A stretch of 27,810 nucleotides of DNA. Origin: an uncultured Muribaculaceae bacterium (GTDB taxonomy: Bacteria > Bacteroidota > Bacteroidia > Bacteroidales > Muribaculaceae). The stretch is taken from positions 1 through 27,810 of the forward strand of contig CAJLLX010000011.1 in NCBI GenBank assembly GCA_905207535.1, written 5' to 3'. Under the pieces are notes generated by a model. That model was given only the letters and a program-made list of their open reading frames with translations. It was not told the DNA's origin and ran no database searches. The position numbers and the translations under genes were made by a program. Of this stretch, positions 1 through 7,783 are shown piece after piece; positions within the stretch are counted from its first letter, which is position 1, and the number at the start of each line of letters is the position of its first letter.

Positions 1-20
1 TGCGCCCCCGCGGGGGCGCA
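1..20 (-). terminator. GC-rich perfect palindrome, probable terminator stem after ppiD
   Basis: The first 20 bases are fully self-complementary (TGCGCCCC followed by its mirror). They lie about 28 bases past the stop codon of the minus-strand ppiD gene, where an intrinsic terminator would sit. The T-run that would confirm it would fall outside the window, so the assignment is incomplete. Confidence 0.45.
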
Positions 21-48
21 TGGCCGGCTTGTTTTCCGGAGCTATCGC

Positions 49-2118
49 TTACTGGCGATCGCTGTAAAATTTCTGGATGCGGTTGTCGATCTTCTTGTTG
101 CCGAGCAGCACTGCGGGCAGTGTGCGCTGGAACGACATCGCGCCTTCGCGCTGGTTGAAGAGCATGGCGTCGCTCTCGAAGTCGAAGTCGCGACCCGACT
201 TCTTCACGTCGGTCACATTAAATACCACTACCGAGCTGTTCAGAGCTATCGGGCCTACCAGTTCGCCGGGTTTGGCTACAGCCACATTGGCGATGAGGTT
301 CGACTCGTACATCGGGAAGTTGCGCACGTAGGGCTGTCCGAAGGTCACCTGAGTGGTGTCGACTGCCACGCCCATGGCGGCGGCATACTCAGCCACGCTC
401 TTGCCCTTACCCTGGAAGTCAGCGATAAGTTTCTCGGCCATCTTGCGGTTGCGGATCTTGCTTGTCAGGTAGTTGTTGACGCGCTCGCTCGACGCGGGCT
501 CGAAGTCACCCTCGTATACGTCGGTGAGAGCCACGGCCAGCAGACGGGTGTCGCGGTCGTTGGTGAATACGTTCGACACCTGGCCCTTCTTGGCGCCCAG
601 GGCCCACTTGGCGGCGCCGCGGCTGTCTTCCAGACCGTTCACGCTCAGGCTCGAGGGAGTCACAGTGGCGGGCAGCGGCTGATAGCCGGCCTTGTTGGCC
701 TCCTTGGCAAAGGCCTCGGCGGTAGCGTTGGCGGTGATAAACGAGCGGAGGTCAGAGTTGAGCTTATTGATAGTAGCCGACGAAGGCACTACATCGTAAG
801 TGATCTCAGCCACGTCGTAAACCTGCACGGGGGCCTTGCGCTCTTTCACGCGCACCACCATGCCGGCATTGCCGTTGTTGTTCTCAGGCTTGAAATATAC
901 ACCGGTCTGAGCGTTGGCCAGCTCCTCCTTCATGGTAGCCATGCCGGGAGCGAGCAGCGATACCCACACGCTGTCCTGATGCTGCACTATCACCTGACCC
1001 AGGTCGCCGGCCTTCGAGCCGGTGTTGAGCAGACCGATGATTGAGTCGGCCTTGGCGTTCTCGTCGATGAAAGCCACATCCAGGCGAACAGAGTCGATCG
1101 AAGTGGTCACGTCGAGCAGTTTGGCGATAGTATACTGATTGTCAACGAACGACACCATAGCGGTGCTGTCCACTGCCATGCCGGTCACAGCCTTGCGGAG
1201 CGCGGGAGCCAGGGCCGAAGCGGTGGAGCTCACGCGGTTCACGTAAAACTTCGAGTTGCTGCTCACGGCATCGGTGCCCTCGTTCATGCGCAGACCTATG
1301 ATGGCATCTTCCACCTCTTTCTGGGCGGCAGCCAGGTCGTCGGTCGACGGGGTGATGTCTACCGAGATATAGTTGAGGATGTACTGGGGCTCGCTGATGC
1401 GCCAGCGGTTCTTCTCCTCGTTGTAGAGGCTCTTGATCTCCTCGGGAGTAACGGGGAAATCCTCCACCTTCAGCGAGCCGAAGTCCTTGCGGGCATAGGC
1501 GATGGTACTGGTGGTGGCGTTGTCCTCATAAGCATCCTTGGCGTCGAGCTTGTTGGCGGTCAGGGTGCCCTGGAAGAGGTTCAGGAACTTCTGCTGCAGC
1601 AGCATCTCCTCGGCGTCCTTCTCCAGCTGCATCCAGGCGCCCTGGAACTGCTGGCTCTGCTGGGGATCGACACCCACCTTGGTGGGGTTGTAGGCTGCGT
1701 CGTAGAGCATCTGAGCGCTGGGGATACCCATGCTTTGCACCATCTGGCTTACATAGGGGTGGGGAGTCTCGCCGAGCATAGCCTCGCTCAGCTCAGCGTC
1801 GGTCACGGTCAGACCGAGACGCTCATACTCATGCTTCATCAGAGTCTCGTTGCACATCTGCTGAAGCACATATTCCTGCACCTGGGCGGCGTCTACATTG
1901 GTGTAACCGCGCTGCTGCAGCTGCTCTTGCTGCTGCTCCACGCGGCGCTGAAATTCCATATAATCTAATTTCTCACCGTCTACTTTGGCCACTGTGTGGC
2001 TGTCGGTGAAGAGTTCGCCCGGATTGTCTACGGCAGTGAGGATGAACAGCAGGAGTGCCAGACCCAGGATCGAAATAATTAGGATCGGCCTCTGACGGAT
2101 TTTTTCAAGTGTTGACAT
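49..2118 (-). CDS. ppiD: Membrane-anchored SurA/PpiD-type peptidylprolyl isomerase (chaperone)
   Basis: The 689-residue protein starts with a short cytoplasmic stretch and one hydrophobic helix (about residues 11-30), a PpiD-like anchor that places the rest in the periplasm. Residues about 35-200 resemble the SurA N-terminal chaperone domain: the segment beginning VAKVDGEKLDYMEFQRR is the usual opening, followed by a long glutamine-rich helix. Parvulin-like PPIase modules should lie in the central and C-terminal parts, but by eye they are divergent, so catalytic activity is uncertain. PpiD proteins help newly exported proteins fold as they leave the Sec translocon; in Bacteroidota the family typically has this length of roughly 650-710 residues. 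It appears monocistronic, with its own promoter about 130 bases upstream. The start codon is the only ATG ahead of the membrane helix. Confidence 0.85.
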   Translation of the reverse strand: MSTLEKIRQRPILIISILGLALLLFILTAVDNPGELFTDSHTVAKVDGEKLDYMEFQRRVEQQQEQLQQRGYTNVDAAQVQEYVLQQMCNETLMKHEYERLGLTVTDAELSEAMLGETPHPYVSQMVQSMGIPSAQMLYDAAYNPTKVGVDPQQSQQFQGAWMQLEKDAEEMLLQQKFLNLFQGTLTANKLDAKDAYEDNATTSTIAYARKDFGSLKVEDFPVTPEEIKSLYNEEKNRWRISEPQYILNYISVDITPSTDDLAAAQKEVEDAIIGLRMNEGTDAVSSNSKFYVNRVSSTASALAPALRKAVTGMAVDSTAMVSFVDNQYTIAKLLDVTTSIDSVRLDVAFIDENAKADSIIGLLNTGSKAGDLGQVIVQHQDSVWVSLLAPGMATMKEELANAQTGVYFKPENNNGNAGMVVRVKERKAPVQVYDVAEITYDVVPSSATINKLNSDLRSFITANATAEAFAKEANKAGYQPLPATVTPSSLSVNGLEDSRGAAKWALGAKKGQVSNVFTNDRDTRLLAVALTDVYEGDFEPASSERVNNYLTSKIRNRKMAEKLIADFQGKGKSVAEYAAAMGVAVDTTQVTFGQPYVRNFPMYESNLIANVAVAKPGELVGPIALNSSVVVFNVTDVKKSGRDFDFESDAMLFNQREGAMSFQRTLPAVLLGNKKIDNRIQKFYSDRQ

Positions 2119-2248
2119 TTAGTTTGATAAACGTTTATTATTTTTCTATTTATTTCGCTGATAATGACGGCTAAAGCCACCCAAAGCATACCCCGCCGAG
2201 GCACTTGCGCACCCCGCGAAGGCACAATTCGGACCTTTTTTTAGCGCA

Positions 2249-2279
2249 CAAAGATACATTTTTTTCCGCTCGTTTCAAA
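2249..2279 (-). promoter_or_regulatory. Bacteroidota-type promoter of ppiD
   Basis: On the minus strand a TTTG (2276-2279) is followed after 19 bases by TATCTTTG (2249-2256), matching the TTTG / TAnnTTTG consensus exactly. It implies a transcript start near 2242 and a leader of about 125 bases before the ppiD ATG. Confidence 0.75.
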
Positions 2280-2370
2280 ACAATTGCCTCTTTTTCTCCC
2301 TTTTCTTCCTTTTATCCCATTATATTTCTCAATTGCCTTAAAAATCCCCCCTCCTCCCCTCCTCCGTCTC

Positions 2371-2405
2371 TAAGCTCTCAGCCCTCAGCCCTAAGCCCTA
2401 AGAAC
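2371..2405. repeat. Degenerate heptamer tandem array (five units)
   Basis: Five consecutive 7-base units read taagctc, tcagccc, tcagccc, taagccc, taagaac. The array lies between the ppiD promoter and the metK terminator, in otherwise low-complexity pyrimidine-rich DNA. No reading frame or protein is supported here. A second, differently worded heptamer array occurs at 19207-19262. Confidence 0.7.
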
Positions 2406-2406
2406 T

Positions 2407-2444
2407 AAAAAAAGCGTGCGGCCATCGAGGCCGCACGTTTTTTT
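2407..2444 (-). terminator. Intrinsic terminator of metK (symmetrical)
   Basis: A perfect 9-bp stem (CGTGCGGCC at 2415-2423, GGCCGCACG at 2429-2437) with a 5-base loop is flanked by an A-run on one side and a T-run on the other. It works in principle in both directions. It lies about 65 bases past the metK stop codon and is the best terminator in the left part of the window. Confidence 0.9.
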
Positions 2445-2504
2445 GTCTCCTGCGCGGAGCTGTTTTTTTAGTTATCAGAACTTCGGCTCTGATATCACTA
2501 AACT

Positions 2505-3821
2505 CTATATCCCAAATGCTTCCTTCACCTTGTCGACATAGTCGAGTTTCTCCCAAGTGAAGAGCTCCACCTCGCGGGTAAACTCCTCGCCCGCAGCCGT
2601 GCGGAAGGTCTTGGTCACCTTGCGCGGGGTGCGGCCGATGTGGCCGTAGGTGGCGGTCTCCAGATAGATCGGCGCACGCAGCTTCAGGCGCTTCTCTATG
2701 GCATTGGGGCGCATATCGAAGAGCCCTTCCACTATTTTCGAGATCTCGCCGTCAGATTTGCCCACCTTCCCCGTACCGCGGGTGTTCACGTAGAGGCTCA
2801 CAGGCTTGGCCACACCGATGGCATAGGCCACCTGCACCAGCGCCTCCGAGGCCACACCGGCAGCCACAAGATTTTTGGCGATATGACGGGCCGCATACGC
2901 TGCCGAGCGGTCGACCTTCGAGGGGTCCTTGCCCGAGAAAGCACCGCCGCCATGGGCGCCGCGACCTCCGTAGGTGTCCACGATGATCTTGCGTCCGGTC
3001 AGACCGGTATCGCCGTGAGGGCCGCCGATCACAAATTTTCCGGTGGGATTCACATGCAGCGTCACACCCTTTTCGGGCCATATCTTGCGGATGCTCTCGG
3101 GAAGCAGCTCGCGCACACGCGGCAGAAGCACCTCCTCCACGTCGCGGCGTATCACCGCCAGCATCTGCTCGTCGGCCTCCTCCTGCGTCACACCGTCGCC
3201 GGGGAGGATAAACTCATCGTGCTGAGTCGACACCACCACGGTGTTAACCCGCACCGGCCGGTTCTGCTCGTCATATTCCACCGTCACCTGACTCTTGGCG
3301 TCGGGACGCAGATACGATTTGCGCACACCCGAAGGGGTCTCATACGTCATAGCGCTCTCGTCGCGGCGTATGCGCGACAGCTCTTTAAGCACCGCATGGC
3401 TAAGCGCCACAGTCAGAGGTATGTAGAGCGGAGTCTCGTCGCAGGCATAGCCGAACATCATTCCCTGGTCGCCGGCGCCCTGCTCCTCCTCCACCGCACG
3501 CTCCACGCCGCGGTTGATGTCGGCGCTCTGCTCGTGGATGGCATTGAGCACACCACACGAGTCGCCGTCAAATTTCAGAGCCGAGTGGTTGTAACCTATC
3601 GAGTTGATTACGCGGCGCGCCGTAGCCGCCACGTCGACATGAGCTTTCGATTTCACCTCGCCGGCCACGATCACCTGACCGGTAGTCACCAATGTTTCGC
3701 AGGCCACCTTCGAGGCAGGGTCCTGCGCAAGCATCTCATCCACAATAGCGTCTGAGATCTGGTCGGCCACCTTGTCGGGATGCCCCTCGGAGACCGATTC
3801 TGATGTAAAAAGATAATTCAT
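2505..3821 (-). CDS. metK: S-adenosylmethionine synthetase (methionine adenosyltransferase)
   Basis: MetK makes S-adenosylmethionine from methionine and ATP in the cytoplasm. The protein opens with MNYLFTSESVSEGHPDKVADQ, in which SEGHPDK is the family's N-terminal signature, and contains the metal/ATP loops GDQGMMFGYA and GGRGAHGGGAFSGKDPSKVDRSAAY. The length is 438 residues from the start used here, normal for the Bacteroidales form. An in-frame GTG at 3872 would add 17 residues (MEKFDCLQPLKKMLKRP). I reject it because those bases are the SAM-II-like riboswitch, and because the family begins at the MNYLFTSE methionine. The gene is monocistronic, with a promoter at 3964-3995 and a terminator at 2407-2444. 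Expression is probably switched off by S-adenosylmethionine through the leader. Confidence 0.97.
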   Translation of the reverse strand: MNYLFTSESVSEGHPDKVADQISDAIVDEMLAQDPASKVACETLVTTGQVIVAGEVKSKAHVDVAATARRVINSIGYNHSALKFDGDSCGVLNAIHEQSADINRGVERAVEEEQGAGDQGMMFGYACDETPLYIPLTVALSHAVLKELSRIRRDESAMTYETPSGVRKSYLRPDAKSQVTVEYDEQNRPVRVNTVVVSTQHDEFILPGDGVTQEEADEQMLAVIRRDVEEVLLPRVRELLPESIRKIWPEKGVTLHVNPTGKFVIGGPHGDTGLTGRKIIVDTYGGRGAHGGGAFSGKDPSKVDRSAAYAARHIAKNLVAAGVASEALVQVAYAIGVAKPVSLYVNTRGTGKVGKSDGEISKIVEGLFDMRPNAIEKRLKLRAPIYLETATYGHIGRTPRKVTKTFRTAAGEEFTREVELFTWEKLDYVDKVKEAFGI

Positions 3822-3822
3822 G

Positions 3823-3872
3823 GGTCTTTTTAGCATTTTTTTAAGTGGTTGCAAGCAATCAAATTTTTCCAC
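3823..3872 (-). ncRNA. SAM-II (metA-type) riboswitch candidate in the metK leader
   Basis: Read 5' to 3' on the minus strand, the leader holds GTGG (3869-3872), then ATTTG, then GCTTGCAACCAC, whose CCAC pairs with the GTGG. TTAAA and finally GCTAAAAAGACC follow, ending one base before the metK ATG. The order and wording match my memory of the Agrobacterium metA SAM-II element (GUGG, GAUUUG, GCUUGCAGCCAC, GUUAAAC, GCUAAAGACC). The H-type pseudoknot strands could not be paired convincingly by eye: the loop between GTGG and GCTTGC is about three bases shorter than in the metA element. In SAM-II, ligand binding hides the purine-rich stretch before the start codon; here that stretch is AAAAAGA. 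Position in front of metK supports the call. Confidence 0.75.
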
Positions 3873-3963
3873 AAGCGCCTTACACGGCCCTCACAGGCCC
3901 CAAGACGCATCCAATATGTAGAACAACCCTTCCGGAGACTGCTATATGAGCCGGAAAAGCATG

Positions 3964-3995
3964 CAAATTTACAACTTTTTCCCGTCCCCTCCAAA
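3964..3995 (-). promoter_or_regulatory. Bacteroidota-type promoter of metK
   Basis: On the minus strand TTTG (3992-3995) is followed after 20 bases by TAAATTTG (3964-3971), an exact match to the consensus. Transcription would begin near 3957, leaving a leader of about 135 bases that includes the riboswitch candidate. Confidence 0.75.
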
Positions 3996-4022
3996 CATTT
4001 CCAAAAATCCTTTACAAAACGT

Positions 4023-4061
4023 AAAAAATCAGCCCCAAGATGGCTTCCGCCATCTCAGGGC
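4023..4061 (-). terminator. Intrinsic terminator of the SGNH-glutaminase-like gene
   Basis: An imperfect hairpin (GCCC and AGATGGC on one arm, GCCATCT and GGGC on the other, with a 2x2 internal loop, 4032-4061) is followed on the minus strand by a T-run (4023-4028). It lies 25 bases past the stop codon of the gene ending at 4086 and just before the metK promoter, separating the two transcripts. Confidence 0.8.
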
Positions 4062-4085
4062 CGATATTCAAATCCTATATATCTT

Positions 4086-7000
4086 TTAGCGGAGGAGGGT
4101 TTTGCGGCCGTTGACGATGTAGATGCCGGGGGCGGAGATGCGGGTCAGGCGGCGACCGGTGAGGTCGTAAATGCCTTCACGGGCGGGGACGGCGGGGGCG
4201 GAGTCGGCCTCCACGCTCTCTATGCCGGACAGGCCCTGCTTCTTCAGGAGCACTTTGCCCCATATCGAGCCGAGGCCCGACGAGCCGATAAAGCCGTTTG
4301 CGGCCCCGGTGACGCAGTTGTAGCGGTCGCCGACGGGGCGGAGAGTCTTACCCTCTTCGGCGTCGCTGCCGATGCCCATATAGGCTGCCACGGGCACGCA
4401 CCAGGCGTTGATGTCGGCGGTTAGCGCGCCGGTGAGCATTGTGGCGCTCACGCGGGCCATATTGGAGGTGGCGCCATGCAGCTTCATGCCGTATTCGTCC
4501 ATGCTCCGGGTGGCGTAGTAGGCGAGTTCGTTGGCCTCAAGGTCCGACAGGCGGGTCAATCCGAGCAGGCGGTGGAAGAAGAGCGGATACTTCAGACCCC
4601 ACTCCACTGTCTCGCCGTGGCGCAGATGGTCGCCCGACACATATTTGCTGCGGAGTATCTGCTCCCAGCGGTCGGCCATCTCGGTGAGGCGGTCGGCATC
4701 GGCTTCGTTGCCGCGGGCGGAGGCAATCTTGGCCACGCCGTCCATGGCGATGACGGCTTTCAGGCGCAGGTTGGCGTTGTCGCGGATAGAGCCGTCTACC
4801 GATCCTTCGCCGGCGAAGTTGCCTTCATACTGTGCCTGGGTGAAGAGGTCGAGATAGTCGCAGAGGCTCACCAGATAGCGGTATTCATAGTCATCGAGCT
4901 CTGTGGCGTCCATGCCGCAGGCCACTGCCGAGGCTGCCAGGAGACAGATGTCGGTGGTGGAGTCGACACCGTTGTCGAGATGGCTCCCGGCCATAATTGG
5001 CCATAGGCCTAAGTGGTGCGGAGCGTTGCCGTAGGGGCTGGAGAATCCGGGGAACATGCGGATATAGTCGGGCACGGCGGCATAGAGCTCATAGGCCAGC
5101 TCCGGGGCATATGCCAGCAGCAGCGGCGCGGTGACAAGCAGACGGTCGGCCTGCGAGATGTTGCCCGAACCGCCCGCCTCGAAGTTGTAGAGCTTGGTGT
5201 TTCCGGTGTCGGATACGGCCTGTTTGCAGGCACCGATCACCTGCCGGTACGACATGCGGCACATGTCGGCGTAGGTGGTGCCGGCGCAGCGGTCGGCATC
5301 GTCATAAATCATCGTGTCGAAGCGGCGGCTGTCGGCCAGACGCTCGTTCACCTCCATGGCATACCGGCGCATCACGCGCTGGAACGAGGCATAGTCGCGA
5401 GTCCAGGGCGCCGGGAAGCGGGCGTAGCCGAAGCCGATGGCCAGGGCACCCTCGTCGCGGCCTACCACGGTGTAGTCCTGCGCCTCGCCCTCCACACTGC
5501 CGAGGTCGTCGCAGAATATCATATTCGAATTGCCGTTTTTGAGTATCTCCTGACCGCGGGCGGCGTCAGCCATCACCATCAGATGTCCCCAGTTGGGGCG
5601 CACACCTTCCGACATCTTCTGGGTGTTCATACCCACGCGGCCCATCGCCACTCCGGTGCTCAGGTCGGTCTCTATGGTGCATCCCGTGCCCGACGACGAG
5701 CGGCTCACGATCGCCGAGGCAAACGACAGGTACATCTTCACATTGTGAGCCTTCCCGTCGATGGTCTGAGCCTTATACGACACATAGTTGACCGCAGCGC
5801 CCATGGTTTCGGGCTTGTCGATGAGTTGGGTCGAAGTGAAGACCACGGTGCAGCGCACTCCGGCGGCATCGAAGGTCACAAAGGTCTGCGTAGGGGTCAC
5901 ATCCACACTTTTCTGCTCGGCCTGTGCGGATGTAGCGCCGGTGCCTGCGATAGCTTTGAGCACGCCTGCAGTTTCATCGCCGAGGAAGCGGTAGAGCGAT
6001 CCGTCGACCTCCACATAGCCTTCCAGCTGATGGTTGTTGTAGCTCACATGCTTGGTGGGGCCGTCGCTGAGCACGCCGGTGCTCGACCACACCGACAGAT
6101 ACGGGTCAGCCACCAGCAGGGGCACGGCCGTGCGGGTCGGTGCGCCATGCTGCGCGGGGGTGAATGTGAGGTCGTAGGTGAGCTGCGGCATCGGAGTAGC
6201 GCTGTAGCCGCTCAGCGTGGCCGTGGGGGTGGTGCCGGATGCGGGTTGCACCACTACCGACAGGGGGCGTACGCACCAGGTGTTCGCTTCAGAGGTGTAC
6301 AGGCCGCCGTCGGTGGCGAAGGTGTAGCTTATGGTGCGCCCCACACGCCCGGCAACAGCCGCGTAGGTGCCGGCGACGGTGCAATTCTTGTCACCGGCGC
6401 TGATGGAGGCGGTTTTGGTCAGATGCACACCGTCGGCAAGCCACGGCTCGGTGACGTCCTCACCTGGCATCACCACATAGGGTTTGTTGGCCTCGATGGC
6501 GGTCACGGGTACCATGCTCACTGTGGCGCCGCTGACACTCTCCACACCCTGCACGCGGGTGCCGACGCCGAACGCAGCTTCTATCTGTCCGGCGCTCAAG
6601 TCAAAAGGGACGCAGAGAGAGCTCCACTCGCCGGCATACATCGGCTTGTCCACCAGCACCCGGGCTTCATCCTTCTCTTCGGTCACCGTCACTCTGTTTT
6701 TCTCCGTGATGTAGGTGATCCCCTCCATCTCGCAGAGCATCTGCATCAGCTGCGAGTTGATGGCCTCCATACCGGCGATGTCGGGGTGTCCGTCGATCTT
6801 GGTGATGTTTTTCAGCTTCAGCACGGGCACATTGTAGTGGTCGCAGATGGCCTGCACCGACTCGTTGATATCGTTGCGCAGGCCGCTGTTGAGCATGAAC
6901 ACCACTTTGGAGTTGGGGTATTTTTTCTGCAGGAAGTCGATCACATAGGCTGTGCCGCCGCGGAAGGTGCGCTTATGAGCGTCGGTGAAGCCGCTCCACA

Positions 7001-7409
7001 CATAGTTGCCGAGGGTACTCCCGACATTGTTGTCGTTGGTGGCACCCTCCACGATGATCAGCCCGGCCTCGCGCAAGTTGTCCACACGTCCTACGAAGGA
7101 ATTGACAAGGTCGGTGGAGTTGTTCCAGCTGTGGGTACAGATTGTACTGCCGGAGAAAGAGTTGTTCTGCTCCAGTCGCACGCCGCTCTCAGCCTCGAAG
7201 AGTTTCCACCAGGTCTGCTCCACGCTGGCCATGGCATTGTTGGCATGAGGATACCACTGGGCATTCTTCAGCGGGTCGGTAAACCCCATAAATGTCGAAT
7301 AAGAGTCGCCAAGCACGGCGAATGTGCCGTATTTATCGGCGAGCGGCTTTGATGCCGAGGCGCCAAGCACCATTATCAGCATCGCGCATAGTGCGATAAG
7401 TTTTTTCAT
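4086..7409 (-). CDS. Secreted SGNH hydrolase fused to a glutaminase A-like (DUF4964/DUF5127/DUF4965/DUF1793) region
   Basis: From the start used here the protein has 1107 residues. Residues 1-19 are a signal peptide. Residues about 24-230 form an SGNH/GDSL hydrolase: FAVLGDSYS with nucleophile Ser36, the SFSGSTI glycine block, GATND with Asn125, and DGHPD with Asp206/His208 (one residue shorter than the usual D-x-x-H). A beta-rich linker follows (about 240-410). From about residue 425 the protein matches the fungal/bacterial glutaminase A family, starting with VPLLVADPYLSVWSS and continuing through WTRDYASFQRV and the helical domain around LYNFEAGGSGNISQADR and APHHLGLWPIMAG. The last 30 residues (IYDLTGRR to GIYIVNGRKTLLR) resemble a type IX secretion sorting tail. 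The ATG at 7523 is rejected because it lies upstream of the promoter -7 box. Substrates are unknown. Confidence 0.8.
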   Translation of the reverse strand: MKKLIALCAMLIMVLGASASKPLADKYGTFAVLGDSYSTFMGFTDPLKNAQWYPHANNAMASVEQTWWKLFEAESGVRLEQNNSFSGSTICTHSWNNSTDLVNSFVGRVDNLREAGLIIVEGATNDNNVGSTLGNYVWSGFTDAHKRTFRGGTAYVIDFLQKKYPNSKVVFMLNSGLRNDINESVQAICDHYNVPVLKLKNITKIDGHPDIAGMEAINSQLMQMLCEMEGITYITEKNRVTVTEEKDEARVLVDKPMYAGEWSSLCVPFDLSAGQIEAAFGVGTRVQGVESVSGATVSMVPVTAIEANKPYVVMPGEDVTEPWLADGVHLTKTASISAGDKNCTVAGTYAAVAGRVGRTISYTFATDGGLYTSEANTWCVRPLSVVVQPASGTTPTATLSGYSATPMPQLTYDLTFTPAQHGAPTRTAVPLLVADPYLSVWSSTGVLSDGPTKHVSYNNHQLEGYVEVDGSLYRFLGDETAGVLKAIAGTGATSAQAEQKSVDVTPTQTFVTFDAAGVRCTVVFTSTQLIDKPETMGAAVNYVSYKAQTIDGKAHNVKMYLSFASAIVSRSSSGTGCTIETDLSTGVAMGRVGMNTQKMSEGVRPNWGHLMVMADAARGQEILKNGNSNMIFCDDLGSVEGEAQDYTVVGRDEGALAIGFGYARFPAPWTRDYASFQRVMRRYAMEVNERLADSRRFDTMIYDDADRCAGTTYADMCRMSYRQVIGACKQAVSDTGNTKLYNFEAGGSGNISQADRLLVTAPLLLAYAPELAYELYAAVPDYIRMFPGFSSPYGNAPHHLGLWPIMAGSHLDNGVDSTTDICLLAASAVACGMDATELDDYEYRYLVSLCDYLDLFTQAQYEGNFAGEGSVDGSIRDNANLRLKAVIAMDGVAKIASARGNEADADRLTEMADRWEQILRSKYVSGDHLRHGETVEWGLKYPLFFHRLLGLTRLSDLEANELAYYATRSMDEYGMKLHGATSNMARVSATMLTGALTADINAWCVPVAAYMGIGSDAEEGKTLRPVGDRYNCVTGAANGFIGSSGLGSIWGKVLLKKQGLSGIESVEADSAPAVPAREGIYDLTGRRLTRISAPGIYIVNGRKTLLR

Positions 7410-7440
7410 GACTTGATTTCTTTTGTGACTTGTTTTTTGG

Positions 7441-7484
7441 TTATCCGGATAAAAAAATTCAGGTAATCGGAATGAAATTCCGAT
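7441..7484. repeat. Two short palindromes in the leader of the SGNH-glutaminase gene
   Basis: TTATCCGGATAA (7441-7452) is a perfect 12-bp palindrome. ATCGGAAT-gaa-ATTCCGAT (7466-7484) is a perfect 8-bp stem with a three-base loop. Both lie in the transcribed leader between the inferred transcript start and the ATG at 7409, so they could form RNA hairpins or bind protein. No known element is recognised. Confidence 0.5.
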
Positions 7485-7503
7485 CATGGATAAAATAATG
7501 AAA

Positions 7504-7545
7504 AGTATTGCAAAGATAGGCATTTATGCCCTCTTGTGCAATACT
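7504..7545 (-). promoter_or_regulatory. Promoter with overlapping inverted repeat (candidate operator)
   Basis: On the minus strand TATCTTTG (7511-7518) is an exact -7 box; 20 bases upstream lies ATTG (7539-7542), one mismatch from the TTTG -33 box. A perfect 9-bp inverted repeat, AGTATTGCA (7504-7512) and TGCAATACT (7537-7545), brackets the promoter and overlaps both boxes. A regulator bound to it would block RNA polymerase. The regulator is unknown. Confidence 0.6.
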
Positions 7546-7783
7546 CTTCATCCCATATTAATTACTAAAATCACCAAATGCGATTGAGGTCGCGCACCTG
7601 AGCCGAGATTGACGATTAGCCTTGACCCGGCAACTGACTCCGCCGGGCTAACACCCGCAAAATTAGCACCGCACCACAAATTTCATATATCACAAATGTT
7701 GCTTTCCTGCCCACAAATGTCGCATGGCAAGAACAAATGGCCTATTTTGACCTGTTTTTTGCCTATTTCAGGCCAACCCGGGC
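7546..7783. other. Intergenic region with four spaced ACAAAT(G) motifs
   Basis: No gene is supported in this stretch between the glycosidase-like gene and the promoter of the next gene. ACAAATG occurs at 7692, 7713 and 7733 and ACAAAT at 7676, so three copies are spaced 20-21 bases apart, two helical turns. A CCCGGC/GCCGGG stem occurs near 7626-7648, but no convincing terminator for the upstream operon is visible. Confidence 0.4.

Noticed and set aside
3822..3872. Extension of MetK to a GTG start at 3872
   Set aside because: The added bases are the riboswitch-like element, and the family starts at MNYLFTSESVSEGHPDK.
6484..6560. VSGATVS segment in the SGNH-glutaminase protein as a target of ApbE flavinylation
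   Set aside because: It resembles the S-G-A-T flavinylation motif, but it lies in a beta-sandwich linker of a type common in Bacteroidales secreted proteins, outside any FMN-binding domain; coincidence is more likely.
5013..7352. Long plus-strand open frame (779 codons) opposite the SGNH-glutaminase gene
   Set aside because: His/Gly/Val-rich antisense shadow typical of GC-rich genes; no domain recognised and no signals.
7410..7523. N-terminal extension of the SGNH-glutaminase protein (extra 38 residues)
   Set aside because: The upstream ATG lies before the inferred transcript start, and the internal MKKLIALCAML is a proper signal peptide.
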